The notes under the pieces: model-generated
Seen by the model: only the letters and a program-made list of their open reading frames with translations
The model's database searches: none
What the model was told of the DNA's origin: nothing
Made by a program: the position numbers and the translations under genes
Shown: in pieces, positions 39,167 through 47,097 of the stretch
Layout of the letters: every line of letters starts with the position of its first letter
Position numbering within the stretch: position 1 is the first letter of the stretch
NCBI GenBank assembly: GCA_021324775.1
Contig: JAJPIM010000024.1
Span: forward strand, 248,001-312,000
Length of the DNA stretch: 64,000 nucleotides
Direction of reading: 5' to 3'
Origin: Gemmatimonadota bacterium
GTDB lineage: Bacteria; Gemmatimonadota; Gemmatimonadetes; Gemmatimonadales; Gemmatimonadaceae

Positions 39167-40083
39167 ATCTGGCGGCCGCGTCGCCCCACCGCATCGCGGT
39201 GACCGGAGCGTCCGGGTTCATTGGCTCGGCGCTCGTTCCCGCGTTGCGCGCCGCAGGACACCAGGTCGTCCGCCTGACGCGAACGCCGCAGACCGGCGAG
39301 GATGCCGTCTTCTGGGATCCGGCCCAGGGCCGGCTGGATCCAGCCGCGTTGCCGGGAGTCACCGCCGTCGTACATCTGAGCGGCGCGCCAGCCGACGAGC
39401 GATGGACGGCGGCGCGCAAGCGCGACATCCGCTCGAGCCGCATCGAGAGCACCAGACTCCTCGCCCGCACGCTCGCGTCCATGCGGCCCGCGCCCAGCGT
39501 ATTTCTGTCCGCCTCCGCCGTCGGCTACTATGGCGACCGACAGGACGACACTGTCGATGAGTCGGCGCCCCCGGGCAGCGGATTCCTCGCGCAGGTCGCA
39601 CGGGAATGGGAGGACGCGGCCGCGCCCGCGCGCGATGCCGGCATCCGCACGGTTCATCCCCGATTCGGTATCGTGCTCGGTCGCGGCGGCGGCGCGCTCG
39701 CGAAGCTGGTTCCGGTGTTCGAGGTAGGCGCAGGCGGAAAGATCGGCCACGGCAATCAGTGGATGAGCTGGATCGCGCGCACGGACGTCGTCCGCGCGCT
39801 CGGCTTCCTGCTCTCGGCGGAGACCGTCCACGGGCCCGCCAACCTCACCGCCCCGTACCCGGCGAGAAACGCGGAATTCGCCAAAGTGCTCGGGCACGTC
39901 ATGCACCGCCCCGCCGTGGCGCCGGTGCCCGCGTTCGTGGTGCGCCTCATGTACGGCGAGCTCGCCGACGAGGCGCTCCTCGCGGGCCAACGGGTACTCC
40001 CCCGGGTGCTCGAGCAGGCGGGATTCTCGTTCGAGTACCCGCATCTCGAAGGCGCATTTCGGCACGAGCTGGGACGCCAGTAG
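39163..40083 (+). CDS. TIGR01777-family NAD(P)-dependent epimerase/dehydratase-like protein
   Basis: About 306 residues. The Rossmann motif GASGFIGSAL, then VVHLSGAPADERW, RIESTRLLARTL, SASAVGYYGDR and the C-terminal DUF1731 region (ADEALLAGQRVLP) identify the TIGR01777 (YfcH/SDR39U1) group. The natural start should lie just before RIAVTGASG. No ATG or GTG is there: the nearest are ATG 39052, which gives 37 non-conserved residues overlapping the CDGSH gene, and GTG 39199, which cuts the first strand. A CTG at 39163 overlaps the CDGSH stop as CTGA and would couple the genes; I list that start. Confidence 0.8.
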   Translation: MNLAAASPHRIAVTGASGFIGSALVPALRAAGHQVVRLTRTPQTGEDAVFWDPAQGRLDPAALPGVTAVVHLSGAPADERWTAARKRDIRSSRIESTRLLARTLASMRPAPSVFLSASAVGYYGDRQDDTVDESAPPGSGFLAQVAREWEDAAAPARDAGIRTVHPRFGIVLGRGGGALAKLVPVFEVGAGGKIGHGNQWMSWIARTDVVRALGFLLSAETVHGPANLTAPYPARNAEFAKVLGHVMHRPAVAPVPAFVVRLMYGELADEALLAGQRVLPRVLEQAGFSFEYPHLEGAFRHELGRQ

Positions 40084-40105
40084 CAAGACGCGACCAGCAA
40101 CGCGT

Positions 40106-40111
40106 TATCTT
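40106..40111 (+). promoter_or_regulatory. TATCTT -10-like hexamer before the 166-aa conserved gene
   Basis: TATCTT ends 7 nt before ATG 40119 and no Shine-Dalgarno is present, a spacing consistent with a leaderless transcript. Confidence 0.3.
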
Positions 40112-40118
40112 CCGTTCA

Positions 40119-40619
40119 ATGCCTGCCGTTCCCTTTGCCTCCCTTCCGGGCTCGGCTCGGGTCTGGATCTTCGCTGCCGACCATCCGCTCACCGGCGCGC
40201 CGGCGGCGCAGCTGCTGGCTCACGTCGACGAGTATCTGGCGCACTGGCAGGCGCACGGACATGCGCTCACGTGTGCGCGCGATTGGCGGCACGACCGGTT
40301 TCTCGCGATCGCCGTGGACCAGACCGACGCGTTCGCATCGGGGTGCTCGATCGATGGACTGTTCCGCGCGCTCCAGTCGCTGCAGAAGTCTCTGGGGACG
40401 ACGCTGGTCGGCGGCTCGCGTGTGCACTACCGCGACGCCGGCGGAGCGATCCGGTCGGTGACGCGGGATCAGTTCAGCGCGCTCGGAGCGACCGGCGGTG
40501 TCGACGACAACACCCTCGTCTTCGACTCCACAGTCGCGACCGCCGGCGAATGGCGGGAGCGGTTCGAGACGCAGTTGCGCCGCGCCTGGCACAAGGACCT
40601 GGTGACGCCTACGGCGTAG
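40119..40619 (+). CDS. Conserved protein of the group often labelled ABC transporter ATPase in Bacteroidota
   Basis: 166 residues from ATG 40119. It has no Walker motifs. The pattern (FASLPGSARVWIFAADHPLT at the start, AHWQAHGHAL in the middle, then FASGCSIDGLFRALQ) matches a small family widespread in Bacteroidota that databases name an ABC transporter ATPase without support. Function unknown. The protein has a conserved GCSID segment and a C-terminal helix. It is last in the sufE strand set and is followed by a large inverted repeat. Confidence 0.7.
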   Translation: MPAVPFASLPGSARVWIFAADHPLTGAPAAQLLAHVDEYLAHWQAHGHALTCARDWRHDRFLAIAVDQTDAFASGCSIDGLFRALQSLQKSLGTTLVGGSRVHYRDAGGAIRSVTRDQFSALGATGGVDDNTLVFDSTVATAGEWRERFETQLRRAWHKDLVTPTA

Positions 40620-40632
40620 AGCGTAGAAAGAC

Positions 40633-40750
40633 AGAGAGTAGAAGGACAGAAAGTAGAAAGTAGACCCAGTGGGGCGGCTTCGGGACGCTCATACCATCCG
40701 CGCCGCCCAGAGTCTTTGTCTACTTTCTCCTTTCTGTCCTGCTACTCTCT
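40633..40750. repeat. Large inverted repeat with purine-rich arms (33-nt arms, 52-nt loop)
   Basis: Arm 1 at 40633-40665 and arm 2 at 40718-40750 are reverse complements at 31 of 33 positions. One arm is almost pure purine (AGAGAGTAG, GGACAGAAAG, AGAAAGTAG units), unlike the GC-rich neighbours. The 52-nt loop has a nested 7-bp stem (GGGCGGC at 40672-40678 with GCCGCCC at 40702-40708). It fills the gap between two convergent genes, and arm 2 supplies the stop and last two codons of the DsbA-like gene. It looks like a dispersed palindromic element (REP or MITE-like) or a bidirectional transcription barrier. Confidence 0.8.
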
Positions 40751-41281
40751 ATTTTGGCCGCCTGTGGCGGCCAAAATCGCCTCACCGAGCGACCCGGCGT
40801 CGTAGCCCCCGTCGTATTTCTGTCCGTTGATGAAAAACGACGGTGTGCCGCTTACACCGCTGCGCACGCCGCTCATGAAATCCTCCCGTACGCGCGGCGC
40901 ATACGTATGCGCGGCCAGCGCGCCCGTGATCACGGCGGGATCGATTCCCGCGTGGGCGGCATATCCCGCCAGATCGTGATCCGTGATCGCGCCCTGATGC
41001 TCGAAGATCGCGTCGTGCATCTCCCAGAACTTCCCGGCGTCCGCCGCCGCCTCCGCGGCTTCCGCCGCGTGTGCCGCATGAGGATGGACCTGCGTGAGCG
41101 GAAAGTTCCGGAAAATGAATCGCAACCGGTTCCCGAAGCGGTGCTGCAACGCTTTCACGACGGGATAGGCGGCGCCACAGTACGGACACTCGTAGTCACC
41201 GTACTCCACCAGCGTCACGGGTGCGTCCGCCGGACCGTGCGCATGGTCGCGCGCGCTCGGCGGTGGCGTGAGGCGGCTCAT
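40742..41281 (-). CDS. DsbA-like thioredoxin-fold protein
   Basis: 179 residues. The protein opens with a DAPVTLVEYGDYECPYCG segment: CPYC at 32-35 in the thioredoxin fold. It ends with a cis-proline segment VSGTPSFFINGQKYDGGYD, as in DsbA and FrnE/DSBA-domain oxidoreductases. No signal peptide is apparent, so it may be cytoplasmic or the start may be internal. The ATG overlaps the peroxiredoxin stop (ATGA at 41278-41281), so the two are coupled. The last codons run through a perfect hairpin and into the repeat arm. Confidence 0.88.
   Translation of the reverse strand: MSRLTPPPSARDHAHGPADAPVTLVEYGDYECPYCGAAYPVVKALQHRFGNRLRFIFRNFPLTQVHPHAAHAAEAAEAAADAGKFWEMHDAIFEHQGAITDHDLAGYAAHAGIDPAVITGALAAHTYAPRVREDFMSGVRSGVSGTPSFFINGQKYDGGYDAGSLGEAILAATGGQNRE
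40751..40777 (-). other. Perfect 12-bp hairpin inside the 3' end of the DsbA-like gene
   Basis: ATTTTGGCCGCC and GGCGGCCAAAAT (12-nt arms) flank a 3-nt loop. The stem is GC-rich with A/T-rich ends. It lies within coding sequence and has no following T run on either strand, so it is not a standard terminator, though it may stabilise or end transcripts from either side. Confidence 0.5.
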
Positions 41282-41934
41282 CGCGCCTCGGGCGCCTCTG
41301 TCCGTGCCGCCGGCCGGGCGGATGGCGCTCCGGCGCGATGCTTTGCGGGCGCGCCGGCCGCTGGCGGCTGCGTTGCAGGCCGGCCATCACGGCCCAGCGA
41401 CTCGAGCGCCGCCAGAATGCCATCCGCACCCGGGTTGACGTCCATCGGGGAGAGATAGCTCCAGCGGATCGTGCCCTTGCCGTCCAGCACGAACAGGGCA
41501 CGCCCGCTCATGCCCGCTGAAGGCGTGTAGGTGCCATACGTCTTGGCGACCGCGCCCTTGGGCTCGAAATCGGCGAGCAGCGGGAAGTGCAGGTTGCGCG
41601 CTTTGGTGTACGCCGCGTGGCACCAGGCGCCGTCGACCGATATGCCGATCAGCTCCGCGTTGTACCGCTGAAACTCGGGGAGCACCTCGTTGTAGAGAGC
41701 GAGCTGGTCCCCGCAGGTGGGACTCCAGTCCGCCGGATAGAACGCCAGGATCACCGGGCGCCCCCGGAAATCACTCAGCGAGAGGCTCTGATCGGGCGCG
41801 CTCTTGAGCGTGAAGTCCGGCGCCTTCGTTCCCGCCGGCAGCAGGTACTGCGTCGCAACTGGTTCTTTGGACACACTCCGCGCCTTCGGCTTCTTGGTCC
41901 CAGAGGCGCGACGAACGGATTTCCTGGTGGCCAT
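41278..41934 (-). CDS. Peroxiredoxin (AhpC/TSA, BCP-like)
   Basis: 218 residues. Peroxiredoxin features: APDFTLKSAPDQSLSLSDFRGRPVILAFYPADWSPTC with the peroxidatic Cys74, then LIGISVDGAWCHAAY (Cys105, possible resolving residue), FPLLADFEPKGAVAKTYG and ALFVLDGKGTIRW. It reduces peroxides using thiols. The N-terminus is Lys/Arg/Ser-rich (about 25 residues) and the C-terminus Ala/Pro-rich; both look disordered. The Shine-Dalgarno GGAGG lies upstream of the ATG. The downstream DsbA-like gene overlaps by 4 bp. Confidence 0.92.
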   Translation of the reverse strand: MATRKSVRRASGTKKPKARSVSKEPVATQYLLPAGTKAPDFTLKSAPDQSLSLSDFRGRPVILAFYPADWSPTCGDQLALYNEVLPEFQRYNAELIGISVDGAWCHAAYTKARNLHFPLLADFEPKGAVAKTYGTYTPSAGMSGRALFVLDGKGTIRWSYLSPMDVNPGADGILAALESLGRDGRPATQPPAAGAPAKHRAGAPSARPAARTEAPEAR

Positions 41935-41993
41935 CTCTCCCTCCCCCTTCCGAAAGTACGTGACAATGACGCATCTGATGCGACCGATTCCGC

Positions 41994-42443
41994 TCAGTCC
42001 TCGGTGGCTCCGGCTGGCGTCCGCTTGCGCAGGACGGCGTCCAGGCTGTACGGGCCGCCGCCGGCGAACGCGAGGTACAGGAACACAAAGCAGAAGAGGA
42101 CGACCACCTCTCCGCGATTGACGATCGGGAAGATCGAGCGACGGTTGTGCACGATGAAGTAGGCGAACGCCATTTCACCCGATGCGATGAAGGCGGCGAT
42201 CTGGGTGAACAACCCGAGACAGATCAACGCCCCGCCGAATGTCTCGATGCATCCCGCGAGTCCCAGCAGCGACATCAGGTGGACAGGGCTGCCGGCGCCT
42301 GGCCCCATCGGATTCGCTGGAACGGCAAACAGCTTCTGCGTGCCGTGCATGAAGAAGAGCAGGCCGGCGACGATCCGCAGCAAAGACCGGAGGGTCGCCT
42401 GATGCTTCGGGTCGGCGGGATGGAGCAACGAGAACGAGGACAT
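41994..42443 (-). CDS. DoxX family membrane protein
   Basis: 149 residues from ATG 42443, which has a GGGAG upstream. Four hydrophobic helices with the DoxX pattern: LLRIVAGLLFFMHGTQKLF, GPGAGSPVHLMSLLGLAG, IETFGGALICLGLFTQ and a last helix VVLFCFVFLYLAFAGGGPYSLD. DoxX proteins are small inner-membrane proteins linked to thiol or quinone redox; the activity is not settled. It is followed on the same strand by the peroxiredoxin and DsbA-like genes (59 bp then a 4-bp overlap), giving a small oxidative stress set. Confidence 0.88.
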   Translation of the reverse strand: MSSFSLLHPADPKHQATLRSLLRIVAGLLFFMHGTQKLFAVPANPMGPGAGSPVHLMSLLGLAGCIETFGGALICLGLFTQIAAFIASGEMAFAYFIVHNRRSIFPIVNRGEVVVLFCFVFLYLAFAGGGPYSLDAVLRKRTPAGATED

Positions 42444-42665
42444 GAATCGGCGTAGCTCCCGGTGTGAGTCGGTGGTAATGCCGCGAACGCCCGCGCGCCA
42501 CACCAGATACGACTGCCCCTCCACCCGATGCGGCGCGACTTCCTAATATCGCATCCCCGCCCGCAATTGTTGGCCCGCCACTGGCGGACGCAGTGACCCC
42601 AGTGGCGAACGGACCATATCCGCCCGCAAGCAACGGCCGTGCCGGGCGCTCCTCTCCCGTACGTG

Positions 42666-42671
42666 TAGATT
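42666..42671 (+). promoter_or_regulatory. TAGATT -10-like hexamer, possible leaderless promoter of the ABC exporter
   Basis: TAGATT ends 6 nt before the GTG start at 42678. There is no Shine-Dalgarno in the 20 nt before the start. The preceding 230-bp divergent gap otherwise holds only GC-rich sequence with short inverted motifs. Confidence 0.4.
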
Positions 42672-42677
42672 ACCCGC

Positions 42678-43409
42678 GTGATCGAGGTCAGCGGGCTCAC
42701 CAAGCTGTACGGCGATGTCGTCGCGGTGGACGACCTGTCCTTTCGGGTCGCCCCGGGTGAGGTCATGGGGTTGGTCGGCCCGAACGGCGCCGGCAAGACC
42801 ACGACGCTGCGATGCCTGTCCGGCATCATCATCCCGACCCGCGGGGCCATCCGCATCGCCGGAGCCGACCTGGCGACTGCGCCGCGAGAGGCGAAGTCCG
42901 CGCTCGCGTTCATCCCCGACGAGCCCCAGTTGTTCGAATACCTCACGGTCGATGAACACCTGCAGTTCATCGCGCGCCTGTATCAGGTCGCCGACGCCGC
43001 CACTCGCGCGACCCCGCTTCTCACGGAGCTCGAGCTCCTCGACAAGCGCAATGCTCTTCCGGCCGAGCTGTCGCGCGGGATGCGCCAGAAGCTCGCGATC
43101 GCCTGCGGGCTGCTGCATTCCCCCTCCGCGCTGATTCTCGATGAGCCGCTCACTGGCCTCGATCCCGCGGGCATCCGGAAGATGAAGTCGACGATCGCCC
43201 AGCGCGCGCGCGACGGGGCGTCGGTGGTCCTGAGCTCACACCTGCTGCACCTCGTCGAGGAACTCTGCACGCACATCCTCGTGCTCGTGCGCGGGCATCG
43301 CGTCGCGTATGGCTCGATGGCTTCCATCATGGCCGAACGACCGGAGCTCGCGGGCCGCAGTCTCGAGGATGTCTTCCTGGCGCTGACCGGAGACACGCCG
43401 GCCTCGTGA
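42678..43409 (+). CDS. ABC transporter ATP-binding protein (ABC-2 type exporter)
   Basis: 243 residues from GTG 42678. Walker A VGPNGAGKTTT (33-43), signature ELSRGMRQKLAIA and Walker B LILDEPLTGLDPAG are intact. The short form is typical of ATPases serving ABC-2/EcfA-like exporters. The stop overlaps the permease start as GTGA, so both subunits are made together. Substrate unknown. Confidence 0.92.
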   Translation: MIEVSGLTKLYGDVVAVDDLSFRVAPGEVMGLVGPNGAGKTTTLRCLSGIIIPTRGAIRIAGADLATAPREAKSALAFIPDEPQLFEYLTVDEHLQFIARLYQVADAATRATPLLTELELLDKRNALPAELSRGMRQKLAIACGLLHSPSALILDEPLTGLDPAGIRKMKSTIAQRARDGASVVLSSHLLHLVEELCTHILVLVRGHRVAYGSMASIMAERPELAGRSLEDVFLALTGDTPAS

Positions 43410-45325
43410 CGCGCGGGGAGACACGCGGGACCGGACCATCCGCCGCGTTGTCGTTTCTCGCGTCGCGGACCGTGCGCAACCGGCTGCGCGCGCAGGGGCG
43501 CCGCCTGCAGTCGCCGCGCTACCTGGTCGCGGTCGCCGTCGCGGTCCTCTACATCGTCCTCCTCATCTACCGCCCCACCGGCGGCGCCGGCAGCGTCGGA
43601 TCCGTGCTGCCACGATCGTCCGGGCCGGACAGCCTGCGGGCCGTGACGGCCCTCACGGCTTTCGGCTTCGCTCTATTGGTCGCCAAGTGGTGGCTCGTCG
43701 GCAGTTCCAACTCGGCCCTCGCCTTCTCCGGCGCCGAGCTGCAGTTCCTTTTCCCCGCGCCGATGTCGCGGCGGCAGCTCGTGCTCTACAAGGTGTGGCG
43801 GCTCCAGATCAGCCTCCTGGCCAGCGCGTTTTTCGTGGCGGTCATCCTCCACGGCGCGGGCGCCGGCCTGGCGCCGCCCCTGCGCATGGTGTCGCTCTGG
43901 GTCTTTTTCTCCGTGCTGTCCCTCCACCAGATGGCGGCCGGACTCGTACGGGAAGGTGCGCTGCAGCGAGGGCGCGGCCTCCGGCGCAACGCCCTGCCGA
44001 TCGTCATCGCCGCTGCGGCCGTGGTGATCCTCCTGGTGACCGCGTTACGCGCGTGGCCCGGTGCTCGCTCACTCGGCGAATTGCCATCGGCACTGCTGCG
44101 CGTCGGTACTGCGCTCGGCGCTCCGCTTCCCGCGGCGGTACTCTGGCCGTTTCGCGTGGTGCTCGCGGCCTCGTATGCCGCAACGCCCCGCACCTGGCTG
44201 GCCGCGCTGTGGCCCGCGGTGATTCTGATGGTGCTCCACATCGTGTGGGTGCTGCGCGCAGACGCGGTGTTCGAAGACGCGGCAGTCGAGGCGTCGGCGC
44301 GACGCGCGGTCCGTCTCGCCGCACGCCGCGCGCGCTTCGGCGGAGGCGCGTACCCGGTGCCCAGTGTCGCTGACACGGTCGGCAACTCGATCGCCAAAGC
44401 CAGCGGGTCGTTCGCCGCCATCAGCGGCACCCGGCGGCGTTTCGTCCCCGGTACGGTTCGGACGCGCCGCTTTGTCCTTCCGCTCGGCCCATTGGGCGAT
44501 CCGTCGGTCGCGGTACTCTGGAAGAACACGCTGGCCCTCGTGCGCGGTACCCGCTTCCGCACGATCTTCATTACGATCATCGCGCTCGGCATCATCATCA
44601 GCATCTTCTGGCAGGCAGGCCTGCTCGGCGAAGCCGACATCCACAGCGGGACCGCGCTGCTCGCAACGCTCGCCATCGCGGGAGTCTATTTCCTGATCGT
44701 CATGGGCCCGCTGACGGTCCGCAACGACCTGCGCCAGGATCTGCTCCATCTCGACGTGCTTCGCACACTGCCCCTGAGCGGCACATCGCTGGTGTTCGCG
44801 GAGATCGCGTCGTCGACGCTGGCGCTCACCCTTGGCCAATGGCTGCTGCTGATCGGCGCCTACGGGCTGCTCGCGTGGAACGGCAATCCGCCGAACGCCC
44901 CAGCCGATCCCCCGTCCCACTACCTGATCGCCATGACCCGGGACGCCGAGTTCCTTCTCGGCTCCGCGGCGCTTCCGTTCATCAACTGCGCCAGTCTCTT
45001 CGTGCAGAATACCGCGGCGCTCCTGTTCCCCGCGTGGATCCGCCTCGGTGGCACCGGAACCGGCGGCCTCGAGGTGTTTGGCCAGCGAATCCTGACGGTC
45101 GGCGCGTCACTCCTGGGTCTCGCCGTGCTGCTCACGCCTCCCACGTTCGCGGCGTTCGCGGTGCTCATCCCGATGACCGGCGACGGTCCGCCGGATCCGG
45201 GCGCCATCATCGCCAGCGTCGTGGCAGCCGTCGTGATCACCGTCGTCGAGCTCTCCGCCGGCATCCACTGGCTCGGCCGGTGGTTCGACTCCACCGACCC
45301 CACCGCGGTGTTACCTCAGCCGTAG
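43406..45325 (+). CDS. Putative ABC exporter permease (PF16962-like)
   Basis: 639 residues from GTG 43406, sharing GTGA with the ATPase gene. It has about ten to twelve hydrophobic segments split by two soluble parts; a central cytoplasmic part includes VADTVGNSIAKASGSFAAI. The N-terminal FLASRTVRNRLRAQGRRLQSPRYLVAVAV and the GAELQFLFPAPMSRRQLVLYK block are characteristic of the large putative ABC exporter family found beside such ATPases. No substrate can be inferred. It converges with the anti-sigma gene across a 28-bp gap that holds a short GGCGCG/CGCGCC stem. Confidence 0.82.
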   Translation: MTRGETRGTGPSAALSFLASRTVRNRLRAQGRRLQSPRYLVAVAVAVLYIVLLIYRPTGGAGSVGSVLPRSSGPDSLRAVTALTAFGFALLVAKWWLVGSSNSALAFSGAELQFLFPAPMSRRQLVLYKVWRLQISLLASAFFVAVILHGAGAGLAPPLRMVSLWVFFSVLSLHQMAAGLVREGALQRGRGLRRNALPIVIAAAAVVILLVTALRAWPGARSLGELPSALLRVGTALGAPLPAAVLWPFRVVLAASYAATPRTWLAALWPAVILMVLHIVWVLRADAVFEDAAVEASARRAVRLAARRARFGGGAYPVPSVADTVGNSIAKASGSFAAISGTRRRFVPGTVRTRRFVLPLGPLGDPSVAVLWKNTLALVRGTRFRTIFITIIALGIIISIFWQAGLLGEADIHSGTALLATLAIAGVYFLIVMGPLTVRNDLRQDLLHLDVLRTLPLSGTSLVFAEIASSTLALTLGQWLLLIGAYGLLAWNGNPPNAPADPPSHYLIAMTRDAEFLLGSAALPFINCASLFVQNTAALLFPAWIRLGGTGTGGLEVFGQRILTVGASLLGLAVLLTPPTFAAFAVLIPMTGDGPPDPGAIIASVVAAVVITVVELSAGIHWLGRWFDSTDPTAVLPQP

Positions 45326-45353
45326 ATCCCGGGCGCGCCACGCGACGCGCCGA

Positions 45354-46571
45354 TCATGGCGATTCGCAGCGCACGCGTGTCACCGTGGCGGGAATCGCCA
45401 CCGCAGTATCTGCGGCGGCCGAATCGCCCGCCGGCGCGCCGGTTACGGCCTCGGGATTCGCCAGTGACACGACGGCGGAATCGGCGCCCGCGGGCACCCA
45501 CCAGCCATTGAGATTGGCGCGCCCACCGGGCACGCCCACGACAAAACCGCGAACTGGAGGACTCTGCGCCGCCGAGTCCAGCCGAACGGTGGTGAGGTGC
45601 GCCGCGCCAGCGCTCGCGCCGCCACTCGCGCCGGACGGCTCCGCGACGGTCACGACCTTGCCGGCGCACTGGCGGTAGGCGGCGTTCGAGGCGAGCCGCC
45701 GCACACTGAATGCCCTTGGCACGTTGGCGGGCGCTGACGAATCGGCTGACGCCCGCTGCCCCATATAACCCTCTACGACAGACGGCACCATCTTGGCCGC
45801 AAGCGTGTTGCTGCTCGCCGCAGCGGAAGCGGCGGCAGGAGTGTCCTGGCGAACTGGCGGCACTCCTTGCGCTCCGAGCGTCGCGGCTTGCGGCGCCGCG
45901 GAAGGGGAGCGCGCCGCGTTTGATGACGGCGGCGGCGCGGCTTTCCGCATGGCGTCCGCTTGCATGGCGCCCGCCCCCATGTCGCCCGCCTGCGCGACGG
46001 CCTCACGCTCGTTCCGTATCGTCTCTTTCTTGTTCGGTTGTGAGTGCTCTTGCGGCCTCTCCCGTGCCTTCTCGTGCGCCGGCGGTGCCGGCACCGCTCC
46101 ACGTGACCTCACGAGCGCTGAAGACGGAGGTGACGGGGAAGTCGGCGTCGCCGCGACGGCGTCGGCGGTTTTCGCTGGCGCGAGGGCTGGAGATACCACC
46201 GCCGGCGGCTGCGGTACCGCGGTCTCTCGCCTGAGCTGGATGAAACGCCCACCGGTGTCGGTCAGCACCGCCGCGGCGCCCAATGCCACGACGATCACTG
46301 CGGCCGCCACCCGCACCTGCCACATGTGGGCTCGAGATCGCGCGCGCGGCACGACTCGCGCCGGGACGCCGTCCAGCCCAGTGAGGATGCGCGAAGACGC
46401 CGCTATGAATCCGCGGGCCTCCGCGACCATCGCCGCACAGGCCGCACACCCGGCGATGTGCGATTCGATACGCGCGGCGTCGGCCGCGGAGAGCTGGCCA
46501 TCGAGCCACGCGTGCACGACTCCCTCGTCGAGGTGCTCGCCGTTCATCCGGCCGTCCTCAGGATCTGCCAT
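45354..46571 (-). CDS. Anti-sigma factor with zf-HC2 domain
   Basis: 405 residues. The N-terminal zf-HC2 anti-sigma domain shows HIAGCAACAAMV (HXXXCXXC) around residues 38-49. One membrane helix follows near 85-105 (VRVAAAVIVVALGAAAVLTD). The rest, about 290 residues, is periplasmic, Ala/Pro/Ser-rich with low complexity and a small C-terminal folded part containing QCAGKVV and an end that includes CESP. The gene begins 14 bp inside the sigma gene, the usual sigma/anti-sigma coupling. The large extracytoplasmic part is probably the sensor. Confidence 0.88.
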   Translation of the reverse strand: MADPEDGRMNGEHLDEGVVHAWLDGQLSAADAARIESHIAGCAACAAMVAEARGFIAASSRILTGLDGVPARVVPRARSRAHMWQVRVAAAVIVVALGAAAVLTDTGGRFIQLRRETAVPQPPAVVSPALAPAKTADAVAATPTSPSPPSSALVRSRGAVPAPPAHEKARERPQEHSQPNKKETIRNEREAVAQAGDMGAGAMQADAMRKAAPPPSSNAARSPSAAPQAATLGAQGVPPVRQDTPAAASAAASSNTLAAKMVPSVVEGYMGQRASADSSAPANVPRAFSVRRLASNAAYRQCAGKVVTVAEPSGASGGASAGAAHLTTVRLDSAAQSPPVRGFVVGVPGGRANLNGWWVPAGADSAVVSLANPEAVTGAPAGDSAAADTAVAIPATVTRVRCESP

Positions 46572-47088
46572 ATGTGCCTCGCCATGCCTCCCGCGCGTCA
46601 GCGGCGCGCTGCATCGCCTCGTAGGTCTCTGCCAGGCGCCGGCGCGCCCGCGCCAGTGTCGTGCCGATCGACCCCACTGACAACCCGAGCGCTTCCGCGA
46701 TCTCGGGATAGTCCAATCCCTCCTCCCGCATCAGCAAGGCCAGCCGGTCCCGCTCCGCCAGCGACTCCACAGCGCGCCGTGCCAGCGCCGCCTCCTGCGC
46801 CCGCTCCACCGACGTGACCGGCTGCTCCGCCGCGGCGTCCCGTTCTTCCTCGGCCAGCAGCGCCAGGTGCCGGCGCCGGCGAGCCTGCGTCCGCGCTTCA
46901 TCGCGCACGAGATTGGTCGCCACCGCGAACAACCACGCCCGTTCGTTCACGATCGTCTCCTGGCGGAGGGCCCGGAGAAATGTCTCCTGCGCCACTTCTT
47001 CGGCCCAATCACGGTCACCGAGCCGCCGTGTGAGGTATCGCACGAGCGGAGCGTGGTACGTGTGGAACAGCCGGTCGGCGTCCGCCAT
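46558..47088 (-). CDS. ECF-family RNA polymerase sigma factor
   Basis: 176 residues. Region 2 (LFHTYHAPLVRYLTRRLGDRDWAEEVAQETFLRAL) and region 4 (LAERDRLALLMREEGLDYPEIAEALGLSVGSIGTTLARARRRL) are complete and there is no region 3, so it is an ECF sigma. It follows the VIT/VWA gene by 9 bp and precedes its anti-sigma by overlap. It is probably held inactive by the zf-HC2 protein until an envelope signal releases it. Its target promoter cannot be deduced from this window. Confidence 0.93.
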   Translation of the reverse strand: MADADRLFHTYHAPLVRYLTRRLGDRDWAEEVAQETFLRALRQETIVNERAWLFAVATNLVRDEARTQARRRRHLALLAEEERDAAAEQPVTSVERAQEAALARRAVESLAERDRLALLMREEGLDYPEIAEALGLSVGSIGTTLARARRRLAETYEAMQRAADAREAWRGTYGRS

Positions 47089-47097
47089 GGGGCGACT

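Noticed and set aside
42444-42677. Divergent gap with several CCCGCC and CGCCACTGGCG words considered as a regulatory array
   Set aside because: Copies are short and imperfect in a GC-rich background; I could not define a consensus.
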